Of a stretch of DNA of 17,012 nt, positions 1-9,806 are shown in pieces. The notes below the pieces were generated by a model. It searched no databases. It was not told the origin of the DNA and saw nothing but the letters and a program-made list of their open reading frames with translations. The DNA comes from Hepatocystis sp. ex Piliocolobus tephrosceles (taxonomy: Eukaryota > Apicomplexa > Aconoidasida > Haemosporida > Plasmodiidae), in assembly GCA_902459845.2 (NCBI GenBank), contig CABPSV020000307.1, positions 2,501 through 19,512 of the forward strand, written 5' to 3'. The number at the start of each line of letters is the position of its first letter. Position 1 is the stretch's first letter. The translations under genes were made by a program, and so were the position numbers.

Positions 1-1
1 T

Positions 2-2026
2 ATATGTTAATGGTTGTTTTATTTTGTATGATTGTATTAATATATTGTAATAGTTTATATGATTATAAATTTGTTGATTGAACTGTTTTAAATTTATTTT
101 ATTATTTTGGGATAAACTAGTATAAGATATATTATTAAGTAACTTTATAATGGAGATAAAATTTTTTAAAATAATTAAATAAACGTATTTTTTATATAAT
201 AACATTTTATTGTTATTATTTTTATTTAATTTTATATTTCCTATGTTAGATATATTATTAAAAGTTACTTCTGTAGTTATGGATGTTAATAAAACAATCG
301 GATTAATAAACTGATCCAAAGTAAAATGTAAAAAACTACACATTTGTAACGATCCATTTATATTATTTTGTATATGAGGTGAGTAAATATAAGTATTATA
401 AAAAAAATGTTTTTTAAAAAAAAAGTTTAGTTTAGTATTACCAACTGTATCTTGTTTTACTTTTTTATTTAATAAATAAAATATTTTATAAAAATATGTT
501 TCGTATAGCAATATATTTTTGTTTATTATGGCTAGTATATTTATTTGTTCATTCGATTTGTACCATTTATGCAATTTATACCATTTATTATTAATCCATT
601 TTTGACTTGATATATCAAATAAAATAAAATAGATTTGAATTAGCGACTTGTTTATTTGGGAAGTTAAACTGGGTGCGGTTGTAGTTGTAGTTGTAGTTGT
701 AGTTGTGGTTGCTGTTTCGGTTGTTGTTTCTGTTTCTATTTCGGTTGCTGTTTCTGTTTCGGTTGTTGTTTCTGTTTCTATTTCGGTTGCTGTTGCAATG
801 AATGACTTATTATTATTGTTGGACCTATCATAAACTGCACAATCCGTGTCAAAATTTGTATTGTTTAGTAGTGGATAGCCATAAAACTTTTCATATTTTT
901 TTAAAAAGAGTAATATATTTATAAAATTGTAAGAATCCATATGAACATGTTCATACGTGTTCATAATTTTTTTTAGCTTTATAACATAATTATTATGCAT
1001 ATTACAATATATTTTTTTTTTTATCGATTCATTTATTTGTTTGTTCATATTAATAATGGCTGTTATTTGTTTATCAATAATGAAAATATAGTCACATGTT
1101 AAAAAATTAATTAAACTAAGATAAAATATATTAAATAAATTGAAATTAATTTTACATTTTTGTATTATGTTTATGTTTTTATTTATGACGGTAAGGAGCT
1201 CGATCAGTGTATGGCTATCTAAATAATAGTCATCTTTTATGTTAAAAAAATGGGAGGAATTGTATGAGGTTTTTTTTTGATTTAGTTCATTTAGGCACGA
1301 TACGTAAGAGTTCCCCATTTTTTTTTGTTCCTCTTGCAAAGAAGATTGGTACTTAATTAGAACATTTTTTATAGCCGCTTCGGATAAAATTCGGACAGAT
1401 TGTTTTATAACATTGTCGTTGTTTGTGTTATTGTCGTTGTTTGTACTCCTACTATTATATAATAAACAAGCAGAATTAAGCATATAAATATAATGCTTTA
1501 TACTTTCATTGGACGCATTAACATTTGTTTTGATTATATGTTTTGCATAAGCGTTTAAAAAAAAAATAGAATAGGCTTTTACCAAAAATAGGAATTTAGT
1601 AATTTTTAAAACTTCTACATTTTTTTTGTTGTTGTCTTCGTGAGTGCTGTTGCTTTTGTCACTACTTTTTTTTTCACTACTTTTTTTTTCACTACTTTTT
1701 TTTTCACTACTTTTTTTTTCACTACTTTTTTTTTCACTACTTTTTTCATCACTTGTTTTGCTACTCCCTAACACAGTCAACTGTTTTTTATCTTTACAAT
1801 GCAGATCATTATTTTCAAACAGTTTTTTTTTATGTTCAATTTTGTTACTTAGCAAGTTGATGTATGTAGTAAGAGTTGACAGAGAAAATATAACATCTTC
1901 TTTATTAAAATATATTTGTTTTTTTTCTTTCAAAATAAAATTGTAAAATTGATAAATTTTTTTTATATTATATTCTTTAAAGGAACTTGTTACAGCGTTT
2001 ATTAAAATTTTTTTCATTATAAACAT
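2..2026 (-). CDS. Long gene of unknown function, 3'-truncated by window edge (first 675 codons)
   Basis: On the minus strand the frame from ATG 2026-2024 stays open to the window edge: I read every codon to position 2 and found no stop, which is very unlikely by chance at this A+T content. The frame is closed just upstream by TAA at 2041-2039. A second in-frame ATG lies at 2017-2015. The protein is rich in Lys, Asn, Ile, Tyr and Leu and looks mainly helical; its first residues (MFIMKKILINAVTSSFKEYN) are basic and could be a mitochondrial presequence, but this is only a guess. Two tandem stretches stand out: six SSEKK-type units at residues about 93-122, and a Thr/Glu/Ala/Ile stretch ending in nine Thr at about 410-450. 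I recognise no domain. The style recalls apicomplexan helical-repeat organellar RNA-binding proteins (RAP/HPR types), but the diagnostic C-terminus lies outside the window. No intron is needed in the visible part. Confidence 0.85.
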   Translation of the reverse strand, partial: MFIMKKILINAVTSSFKEYNIKKIYQFYNFILKEKKQIYFNKEDVIFSLSTLTTYINLLSNKIEHKKKLFENNDLHCKDKKQLTVLGSSKTSDEKSSEKKSSEKKSSEKKSSEKKSSEKKSSDKSNSTHEDNNKKNVEVLKITKFLFLVKAYSIFFLNAYAKHIIKTNVNASNESIKHYIYMLNSACLLYNSRSTNNDNNTNNDNVIKQSVRILSEAAIKNVLIKYQSSLQEEQKKMGNSYVSCLNELNQKKTSYNSSHFFNIKDDYYLDSHTLIELLTVINKNINIIQKCKINFNLFNIFYLSLINFLTCDYIFIIDKQITAIINMNKQINESIKKKIYCNMHNNYVIKLKKIMNTYEHVHMDSYNFINILLFLKKYEKFYGYPLLNNTNFDTDCAVYDRSNNNNKSFIATATEIETETTTETETATEIETETTTETATTTTTTTTTTTAPSLTSQINKSLIQIYFILFDISSQKWINNKWYKLHKWYKSNEQINILAIINKNILLYETYFYKIFYLLNKKVKQDTVGNTKLNFFFKKHFFYNTYIYSPHIQNNINGSLQMCSFLHFTLDQFINPIVLLTSITTEVTFNNISNIGNIKLNKNNNNKMLLYKKYVYLIILKNFISIIKLLNNISYTSLSQNNKINLKQFNQQIYNHINYYNILIQSYKIKQPLTY
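676..799 (-). repeat. Thr/Glu-rich tandem repeat in the unknown gene
   Basis: Imperfect repeat of ACA/GAA/ATA/GCA codons. A 12-residue unit (ATEIETETTTET) occurs twice and is followed by a run of nine Thr codons. The gene stays in frame through it. The same DNA read on the plus strand gives a Val-rich shadow frame, which is not a gene. Confidence 0.85.
1661..1750 (-). repeat. 15-bp tandem repeat coding SSEKK
   Basis: Six AGT-AGT doublets spaced exactly 15 bp apart (plus-strand actac at 1661, 1676, 1691, 1706, 1721, 1736), each followed by Glu-Lys-Lys codons except the last in reading order, which reads Asp-Lys. It lies inside the 2-2026 gene and keeps its frame. Confidence 0.9.
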
Positions 2027-2061
2027 GCCTTTACCATTTTAACTAAACTTTATCTTACCAT
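2017..2061 (-). promoter_or_regulatory. Two short upstream ORFs in the leader of the unknown gene
   Basis: On the minus strand ATG GTA AGA TAA lies at 2061-2050, and ATG GTA AAG GCA TGT TTA TAA at 2037-2017. The second overlaps the first in-frame ATG (2026) in another frame, and its TAA shares one base with the second ATG (TAATG at 2019-2015). If the leader is transcribed through here, a scanning ribosome would meet both before the main frame. Inference only; no transcript start is visible. Confidence 0.4.
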
Positions 2062-2088
2062 CTTAAACTTGTTTGCTTACTTAGCGGC

Positions 2089-2119
<31 letters not shown>

Positions 2120-3048
2120 CCCGTTATTATTCAGTTGTTTTTCCTTTTATTATTCATTTGTTTTTCCTTTTATTATTCATTTGTTTTTTTCCCTTATTAT
2201 TCAGTTGTGATATATTTGGTAAAGGAGATTTCAGTCATATTAAGGATAGTATGTCACAAAAAAATAAAAAAATATATACATAAAAACTATACATATGCTC
2301 ACATTTTTGTTAGTATAATATGCGCATCCATTTTGTCGAGTTTGCTACTTTACTATTTTAGCCATTCGTTTTTTTTTTTACTTTTTTTAACTTTTTTTTT
2401 TTTTTTTTTTTTTTTTTATTTATTTATATTTATTTTATTTTATTTTTTTTTGCAATTGTATACAAAAACACCGGAGCTAATTATTGACTACATGTTTTGT
2501 ATTTCATTTAGTTAGCTCTATGATTTTGTTTATCCGTTTGTTTATTTACCTACTCATTTTAATTTCGTAAGTTTTTTAACGAAGCAATTTAACAAGGGTA
2601 ACGGTATGATATAATAATATATATTAAAAAAATGAAGTATAAAAAAATAAAAGCATGTACCATTGAGAGTAAGGTCAATATAGTTCATTAAATTAAAAAG
2701 TGCATATTTCTATTTTTTATCAATTTGTTTATTATATTGTAATAGTTTGTTTTTGGTGGGTTATATATATATGTACATATATGTACATATATGTACATAT
2801 TTTATTTTATTTTTTTTATGATTTATATGATTTATGTGATTTATATGAATGAACACACAAGATATTTAACAAGTATTTGCGCATGTATGTATATATATAT
2901 AAATAAAAAAATAATAAATAAATAAAAAAATAATAAAAAAATAATAAAAAAATAATAAATAAGTAAATAAACGTCTGAGTTAATTAATGTGCTAGTAAAC
3001 TTGGAAGAAAGGACGGCGTTATACTTTTTTTTCTTTTCTTTTCTTTTC

Positions 3049-3114
<66 letters not shown>

Positions 3115-3119
3115 AAGCA

Positions 3120-3158
<39 letters not shown>

Positions 3159-3176
3159 CAACTTTCTTTGACACAT
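2062..3176. other. Intergenic region, no gene seen
   Basis: Lies between the 3' end of CSE1 and the 5' end of the unknown gene, both on the minus strand. It holds T runs (2092-2119, 2389-2417), short repeats of the type ttattattcattt near 2120-2205, a 12-bp repeat with TATGTACATA palindromes at 2765-2801, gatttat(g/a)t units at 2820-2850, an AAT-rich stretch at 2900-2965, ttttc units at 3025-3062 and the T50/A37 pair. It should contain the CSE1 3' UTR and the promoter of the unknown gene; I cannot place either boundary. Confidence 0.7.
3063..3157. repeat. T50 - 8 nt - A37 inverted homopolymer pair (predicted long hairpin)
   Basis: Fifty T (3063-3112), then gcaagcac (3113-3120), then 37 A (3121-3157). 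On the CSE1 strand this begins 19 nt after the stop codon and would read U37-GUGCUUGC-A50, able to fold into a 37-bp A-U stem. Run lengths are as given in the sequence; homopolymers of this size are error-prone in assemblies. Confidence 0.9.
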
Positions 3177-3351
3177 TTAGTTATTGATCAATTGCAGCAA
3201 AGTGTTGTATGAATTATTTTGGCATAATTGTACAAACGCAGGAACACAAAGGTAACGTTTCAACTCGAGGTTAATGTTAATTTCCTTTAAGATCTGTAAA
3301 TAGTAATGGTGTTATATAAAAATAATATGTACATAAAAAATAAATAAATAA

Positions 3352-3391
<40 letters not shown>

Positions 3392-6300
3392 TAGATAAGT
3401 TAATAGGTAGATAGGTAAACACATATACGTGTACATATATGTACGTACATACGAGGAATTGTTTTTTTTTTTTTTTTTTTTTTACCGTTTCGTTAATATT
3501 TTCATTGTTTATCATTTGCAACTTAACATAAGTGATTTCGAAGTTTTTGTCCATTTCATCTTTTTCTACATCCAGGTGACTTATCTTATTTTTTTTCATG
3601 ACCAATTCACTTGAGATTATATTTTTATTCAGTTGGTCTAACACTTCATTTACTATAGGATCGTTCTGTACTTTTTCATGATTTATTATTTTCGACAAGG
3701 CTAAAAAGATAATTATTTTTTCATTTATGTTTATTAATCTATTCATAATGGGAGTGTATAATCCTTTAAGTACATTATGCATTAGTTCTGTAAAAAAAAA
3801 AAAAAGGGAAAAAAATTAAGAACATAAAAAAATAAGAACATAAAAAAATAAGAACATAAAAAAAATAAGAGCATAAAAAAATAAGAACATAAAAAAAAAA
3901 AAAAAAAAGCACAACAGTCATGACACGGCGCTGAAAATTACTTGTGTTGATTTGCTCCACAGTGTTAACAAACACAGAAACGTCATTCTTCAAAATAAAA
4001 ACAGACAGGGCGTGGACAGTTTTTATCTTAGCAATATCACTTTTGTATTGCTGTGCATAGGAAAATAAAACAACAAGTAGTTGTTTGAGAAAAGATACAT
4101 AAGAATCGATAGGTAAATAAGTAAATATAATTAAAATTATTTGAAATGATTCGCTTGTTAATTTTTTATTTGATAAACAATAGTGGAAAATAGTAAAAAG
4201 TTGTTGCATATTGTTTTTAATAATATTTTGGAAAAAATAATATTTTTTAAAAAAGCTTTTTAATACACATACAATCCCATTAGCATTTCCAATACTACTT
4301 TTCCATAAATCTTGATCATATAAACTTGTTAGAATTTCTACATATATATTTTTTATTTCTTCTGATCTATCTATAATAATAGATAATATTTGGAATATAT
4401 AAGGAATATAATCATGTGTTGAAAGTTTAAGTATTAATGAAAAGGTTTTTATAAGAACTGTTTCGATAAACATTATTCCTTGTCTATTTTCTGTTTGAAA
4501 TATTAAATTAATTGCAATTGTTAAAATTTCAAACAAGTAATGATTAAAAATGGGGTTATGGCAATCATATATAGATTGTTTTATTGTTTCATCAATTAAG
4601 AATAATAAAGAAACAATGTATGATTTTGTAGTAGTAAGTACAATATTCGTTTGAAAGACTAACAGAATTCTTAAAATTGTTATTAATATATATTCATTAT
4701 ATACTTTATTATAAACAGAATATTTAAATAAAAATAATAATCTGTCAAAAATATTGCCAATTAAATTATTATACAAATTTGTTAATATATCTTTATTTAG
4801 TGGTTGGTTAAGGATTCTGTTAATACATAGGTAAGCATAATTATGTACCATTGCTTTTTCACTATATAATAATAATCGTAAAAAATCAAACACACAATCT
4901 ATACTTTCATATGTAGCAACACATATAGTTCTATTGTTTAACAAAAATTTTAAAGTAGATAATAAATAAATAATATTGTTAGTGTTAAATAATTGTTCAT
5001 CTGATATCCATACTTGATTTGTTGTTGTACTAAATTGATATTTGTTTATATTCAAACCGGTAGTATTCAAACCGGTAGTATTCAAACCAGTAGTATTTAA
5101 ATCGGTAGTATTCAAACCAGTAGTATTCAAACCAGTAGTATTTAAACCGGTAGTATTCAAACCAGTAGTATTCAAACCAGTAGTATTCAAGCCAGTAGTA
5201 TTCAAACCAGTAGTATTCAAGCCAGTAGTATTTAAGCCAGTAGTATTTAAGCCAGTAGTATTTAAACCAGTAGTATTTAAACCAGTAGTATTTAAATCCT
5301 TAATTGATTCATTTGTATTATTTATATTATTACCACCAAAACAATTGTTTAAGTTACAATATACATACTCGACATTGGGATATTTTTGTTTCATAGTTAA
5401 AATAAATTGACGTATAATACCTTTTAAATTATTTTCATAAAAGTTCGAAGCTAAGTTAACCTGATTTAGGCACATAACTAACTGTACTCTATATTCTAAA
5501 TTACAAGCATCATATAATAGGTCTTGATTTGTTATAGTTAAATTCTTTTTACCATCATCTATATTTGTATTATTATCTGTGTTGTAGTTATATATTGGAA
5601 TGGAAGAAAGGTCGTATGTAGTAACAGTTAATGCGTTTATATTTACATTTTTAGAAGAAGTAAGTCCACTATCATTTGTATTATTAGCATTTGCAATATT
5701 AGCATTTGCAATGTTAGCACTTGCAATGTTAGCACTTGCAATGTTAGCACTTGCAATGTTAGCATTTGCAATATTAGCATTTGCAATGTTAACATTCGCA
5801 CTGCTAACATTCGCACTACTAGGAACTGTATTATTGGTATTAAGTGTATTTATACTATCATCTACTATTACATCCTTGGACATAACTCGTATTTCTAGTA
5901 ATGGATAAACTATGTCAAAATAGTGCATACATAATGTTTTTAAAAATTGAATAGCACTGGATCTGATAGAAAAAGCATTTACATTATTTAAGTCATTTCG
6001 GAAAGCATCAAGATCAGCTTCTATTATATCATCAATATCTGTACGTTTAAAAATGATATGTTTTAATACACGTTCAATTAGTTTTGTAATATATGTTTTG
6101 TCCTTATATGGATTGGAATTATAAGAAGTTAAATTCATATGAAATATTAATTTAATTGTAGCAGTTAAACAATTATAATTATGACATAACAGAGTTTTAT
6201 TATTTTCTGTAAATAAAATATGTGTTAATGCAAAAATTAATTTAATAATATAAAATTTCGATTCTTCTTGAAATTTTTCTGCTATAAGTTTTACAATTTT

Positions 6301-8157
6301 AATAATAATTATTTTACATTTTATTAGATTATGTTCGTATTCTTTTTTAAGACATAATAAACCTGTATTTGTACATAACATTTGTCTTATTTTGTTATTC
6401 GTATTGTTCATATTAGTTGTCATATTTCCACTAACACCTGTTGATATCACTGACAGGGGTGATAACGATTGTTGTTGGTTAAATGCTGCATTACCTTCTA
6501 ATCTGGCATTATTATTATTATTATTATTCGTATTGTTAAGGATATTACTACTACCACCCTTTTGTGTATCTTTTTCCAAATTTATAAGATTAAAATATTG
6601 ATCATTTAAATATTTATTGTTATATAATAATAAATTAAAAAATGTAACAAAAAAAATATCCAAATTATCTTCAAAATATTCTGGTAAATCAACTAAAAGT
6701 AAATTATAAAAAATTTTTAAAAAAATATACATATTTTTTAATATTTCATTGTGTGTAAAAAGACACATACTTATTTCTTCTTTTGTATGTTTGTTTAGGT
6801 TATTATTATTTTTGTTTACATTGTGTATATTAACAGGTGTTGTAGTATTAGGAGTGATTGAAGCAACGACATCACCGGCAGAAACAGGCATTCCAGAAGT
6901 AAAATCAGTTGAGAGAAAATTTGTATAAGCATTATTACTAACCGAACACATGTTTTGTATACCTAATTGTATATACATAAACTTAGAATATTCAGTAAAC
7001 TTATTAAATAAATATATATAATATAAAGTTAATGGAAATTCTATATGTGTTAATATAATTTTTACATCATATTTTGTTGCATAATCATTATTTTCATATT
7101 TTTTTATAATTTTTCTAATAATTTTCAAAGCCATATATTTCTTTCGAAAAAAATTAACGTTCATACTTTTAAATATAGTAGTTATCTTTGAAAGGGGGAA
7201 AATATGTGCATATTCCTTTTTGTACTCATTTTTTATAGAACCTTTTCCTACAAAAAGGAAATCGGACTCATCACCTAATGTTGCTATGTAAGATTGTTCT
7301 AAGTAGTAAGACCCTGTACGATTGTTAGTTGCAGTGTTGTTTATTTGTGTTGAAGAAGTATCTGAAAAATTATATAAATATCTATCATCCAAACAAAATA
7401 AATTAAAAATATTATTTGTTCTGTAAATTCTTTTTGTATTATTAATCCAAGCTGTAATATCATCATTTTGTCCATTCATTCTATTTATAAGTATTTTTTG
7501 TATATTATCAATATTGTTTATTATTTTATTGTAGGAAACAAAAAAGTTATCAACTATTATTTGTTGTGTTATTTCTTTATTTTCTGCATATAATAATATA
7601 CATTTGGATATATACATATTGTCATTATTTCTTTTTTTATCATCACTATTCAAAACAGCATGTATATAATTCAATTCCTGATTATTTATATATAATATAA
7701 GTATATAATATATTAAATAATCATATTCATCACTAACATTAAATTTAAATAAATAAACAAGTATTTCCAAAAAATATTTTTCCAAAGATTGTATATCTTC
7801 ATTAGTACTATCTAACAATGCATGCATACATATATGTTTTATAAAAATGCACAATCCGTTACTTAATAACACTTCATCTAAGTTACTATGAATACTTTTT
7901 TTAATATAATTTTTTATACTTATTATTATACTTATTTTCACATTTCGGTTAAGTAACGTGTCATACAAATGTTTTTTTACATTACTATCATTGTATGGAT
8001 AAAAAATAAATTTTAACAATATCTTAATGTAGCTTTCTTTGTTCGGGTCTTTGTATAAATTTTCTATATACTCAGAACTTTTCTTCACTTCTTCAAAATT
8101 GTCAGATACGCTCTGTACGAAAATGTTCAAAATGTCTTTCTCAAGCTTGTCGTCCAT
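3177..8157 (-). CDS. CSE1: CSE1/CAS (exportin-2), importin-alpha re-exporter; three exons
   Basis: Exportin of the importin-beta superfamily that returns importin-alpha to the cytoplasm with Ran-GTP. Exons: 8157-3942, 3787-3486, 3293-3177 (1544 aa, stop TAA). The start has a good context (aacaacaATGGAC). Residues 1-90 match the CSE1 N-terminal importin-beta domain, including a SIKNYIKKS segment equivalent to the family's FKNYIKR. A mid-protein DAFRNDLNN...RSSAIQFLKTLC segment matches the family's start of the CSE1 central region. Residues about 1197-1405 align well with the C-terminal half (NPIFNHYLFE, DYIPYIFQILSIII, LWKSS). Exon 2 continues the homology (INTKLMHNVLKGLYTPIMN), which fixes the first junction; exon 3 ends the protein with LKRYLCVPAFVQL. 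Splicing preserves phase at both junctions. Usual length is about 960-970 aa; the excess is Asn-rich inserts between helices, including two tandem arrays. Exon 3 is the least certain part. Confidence 0.92.
3294..3485 (-). other. CSE1 intron 2 (192 nt)
   Basis: Donor ACG|GTAAAA (GT at 3485-3484) directly followed by an A run; acceptor tttacag|ATC (AG at 3295-3294). Phase 0. It contains a (TA)n microsatellite at 3355-3389 and GTAC palindromes near 3430-3445. The exon it opens (39 codons with stop) ends cleanly at TAA 3179-3177. Confidence 0.75.
3788..3941 (-). other. CSE1 intron 1 (154 nt)
   Basis: Donor CAA|GTAATT (GT at 3941-3940), acceptor tttacag|AACTAATG (AG at 3789-3788). Joining gives codon AAA across the junction and continues the CSE1 homology. 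The intron is filled by about five copies of a 15-16 bp unit (aataagaacataaaaa on the plus strand, 3818-3895) and a T-rich acceptor tract. Reading through instead gives a Phe/Tyr/Leu tail of no likely coding value. Confidence 0.88.
5048..5296 (-). repeat. 16-unit 15-bp array coding LNTTG inside CSE1
   Basis: Sixteen 15-bp units coding Gly-Leu-Asn-Thr-Thr, residues about 954-1036. Units differ almost only at synonymous sites (TTG/TTA for Leu, ACT/ACC for Thr, GGT/GGC for Gly); one unit has Asp (GAT) in place of Gly. The frame is kept throughout. Confidence 0.95.
5670..5825 (-). repeat. 15-bp array coding (N/S)ANIA inside CSE1
   Basis: Tandem units reading ANIAS, ANIAN or SANVN on the CSE1 strand, residues about 777-828. 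On the plus strand it appears as repeats of tagcayttgcaatgt. Like the LNTTG array, it sits between conserved helical segments and is likely a surface loop. Confidence 0.9.
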
Positions 8158-8164
8158 TGTTGTT

Positions 8165-8365
8165 ATGCAAGTAGTAGTAGGTGGAAAGTAGTAGTAGGTG
8201 GAAAGTAGTAGTAGGTGGAAAGTAGTAGTAGGTGGAAAGAAGTAGTAGGTGGAAAGAAGTAGTAGGTGGAGAGAGGTAAGTGGATAGAGGTAAGTAGAGA
8301 GAGGTAAGTGGATAGAGGTAAGTAGAGAGAGGTAAGTGGATAGAGGTAAGTAGAGAGAGGTATTG
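8165..8365. repeat. Purine-rich minisatellite abutting the CSE1 start codon
   Basis: About six 17-bp units (tagtagtaggtggaaag and variants) at 8167-8270, merging into 14-bp units gaggtaagt(g/a)gatag / gaggtaagtagaga from 8273. The motif ggtaagt occurs at 8275, 8289, 8303, 8317, 8331 and 8345, exactly 14 bp apart. The CSE1 mRNA strand carries the pyrimidine-rich complement, so the array is probably in its 5' UTR or promoter. Confidence 0.9.
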
Positions 8366-8446
8366 GGGAGAGAAAGTAAAGATAAATTAAGTGAAGATAA
8401 AGTAAGTTGAGAGAGGTAGTATTATTCTTTTATCTTTTTATTATGG

Positions 8447-8484
<38 letters not shown>

Positions 8485-8522
8485 TATATAATTAATATAC
8501 GGTTTGTCATGCGTTAATAAAT

Positions 8523-8547
8523 ATGGCTTTTTTTAATACAGGCAAAG
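8523..8547 (+). CDS. Possible first coding exon of a small unrecognised gene
   Basis: ATG GCT TTT TTT AAT ACA GGC AAA G followed by GTAAAG at 8548, which is a good Plasmodium-type donor. An acceptor tatatatag ends at 8647, giving a 100-nt intron of typical size, and the next frame runs GIFAITIFVSL before a stop at 8686. A further donor at 8679 with an acceptor at 8731 would lead to EQKDKLAKKKKRTIF and a stop at 8780, but that intron would be only 53 nt. Nothing here resembles a protein I know. Could equally be chance. Confidence 0.2.
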
Positions 8548-8784
8548 GTAAAGGTATTGAATTATGTTATATTTGTTCGTATGTATATGTAAAATTACCG
8601 CTTTTCGTTTGTTGTTTTTTTGTTTACGTAAATATATTTATATATAGGTATATTCGCTATAACAATATTTGTTTCTTTGTACATATAATATAAACACATA
8701 AACTGTGTTTGCGTATGAGCGTATTAACTAGTGAGCAAAAAGATAAATTAGCTAAAAAAAAAAAACGAACAATTTTTTAACTAC

Positions 8785-8892
8785 AATAATACAATAATAC
8801 AATAATACAATAAAACAATAAAACAATAATACAATAAAACAATAAAACAATAATACAATAAAACAATAAAACAATAATACAATAACACAATA
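8785..8892. repeat. Tandem repeat of acaataata / acaataaaa units
   Basis: Roughly a dozen 8-bp units alternating acaataat and acaataaa, followed by a 47-nt A run (8898-8944). Its minus-strand reading (Tyr-Cys-Ile-Ile-Val-Leu-Leu-Phe) is a shadow frame without a proper start. Confidence 0.85.
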
Positions 8893-8895
8893 ATT

Positions 8896-8949
<54 letters not shown>

Positions 8950-9168
8950 ATTTTATGCTTTTTAATAAAAGATTATTTGTTTGAGTGAAGAGAGTTTGGT
9001 ACAAGAACATGCAAACGTATGTATGTAAGCAAGCAAATATGTATGTATGTAATTTATATATATTTTTTTTTTTTTTCATTTGAAAAGTCAAAGTAGTTCA
9101 TTTTTTATGTTTATTTTTAACATACTGAAAAAATATGTATATCATTCAATGGATATCTCTCTCTCATT

Positions 9169-9173
<5 letters not shown>

Positions 9174-9215
<42 letters not shown>

Positions 9216-9233
9216 TATATACATATATATACT
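9174..9233. repeat. (TATACA)n microsatellite
   Basis: About seven copies of the hexamer acatat, turning into pure (AT)n and ending in a shorter second block near 9233. No coding sense. Confidence 0.9.
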
Positions 9234-9289
9234 TTTTTATTTTTACTATTTATTCTGTTCATTCTTTTTATTTTTTTTATGTCAGTTCA

Positions 9290-9375
9290 TTAGTTAATTT
9301 GTTAATTAGTTAATTTGTTAATTAGTTAATTTGTTAATTAGTTAATTTATTAATTTGTTAATTAGTTAATTTGTT

Positions 9376-9378
<3 letters not shown>
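9290..9378. repeat. AT-rich tandem repeat (ttagttaatttgttaa)
   Basis: About five imperfect copies of a 15-16 bp unit built from ttaattagttaatttgttaa, followed directly by a run of about 30 T ending in ttag at 9410. Confidence 0.85.
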
Positions 9379-9411
<33 letters not shown>

Positions 9412-9806
9412 TTTTTTTTTTATTACTTATATATGACAATGCATCCTTAATGAGAGGGCTTTCTTTTGATTTGTTTATTTTATTTTTTTTTTTTATTATT
9501 GTTAAGGTATTATTATGTAAATATGCATGTGTATTATATTTATAAAAAAAAATATGAACATATCCTTTAACAACAGGTCATAAGTTTTTTTTTTTTTTGC
9601 ATTTTTTTTTGCCTTTTTTTTTTTTTTTTTGCTGAACGTTAATGTTATTTTTATTTTTTTCTTATAACTGTTGTTAACAATTTTCTGAACAGTTTAGGTT
9701 AAAACAAAAAAAAAAAAAATAAAATAATTACAACTTTTTTCCAGTTGATCAATTATTGTCAACTTGTGGTTTTTTTTTTTTTTTTTTTTTTTATATCAAA
9801 CTGTAG

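Noticed and set aside
3775..3941. Read-through C-terminus of CSE1 exon 1 (Phe/Tyr/Leu-rich tail)
   Set aside because: Family homology stops at the donor and resumes after the acceptor at 3787, so this is intron.
5042..5908. Plus-strand frames through the CSE1 arrays (Phe-Lys-Pro-Val-Val and Met-Leu-Ala-Leu-Ala types)
   Set aside because: They are antisense shadows of in-frame 15-bp repeats; homology supports only the minus strand.
9745..9768. Exon TT GAT CAA TTA TTG TCA ACT TGT G preceding the 9807 piece
   Set aside because: The phase fits, but the intron (9769-9806) would be only 38 nt and mostly T, shorter than usual for such genomes.
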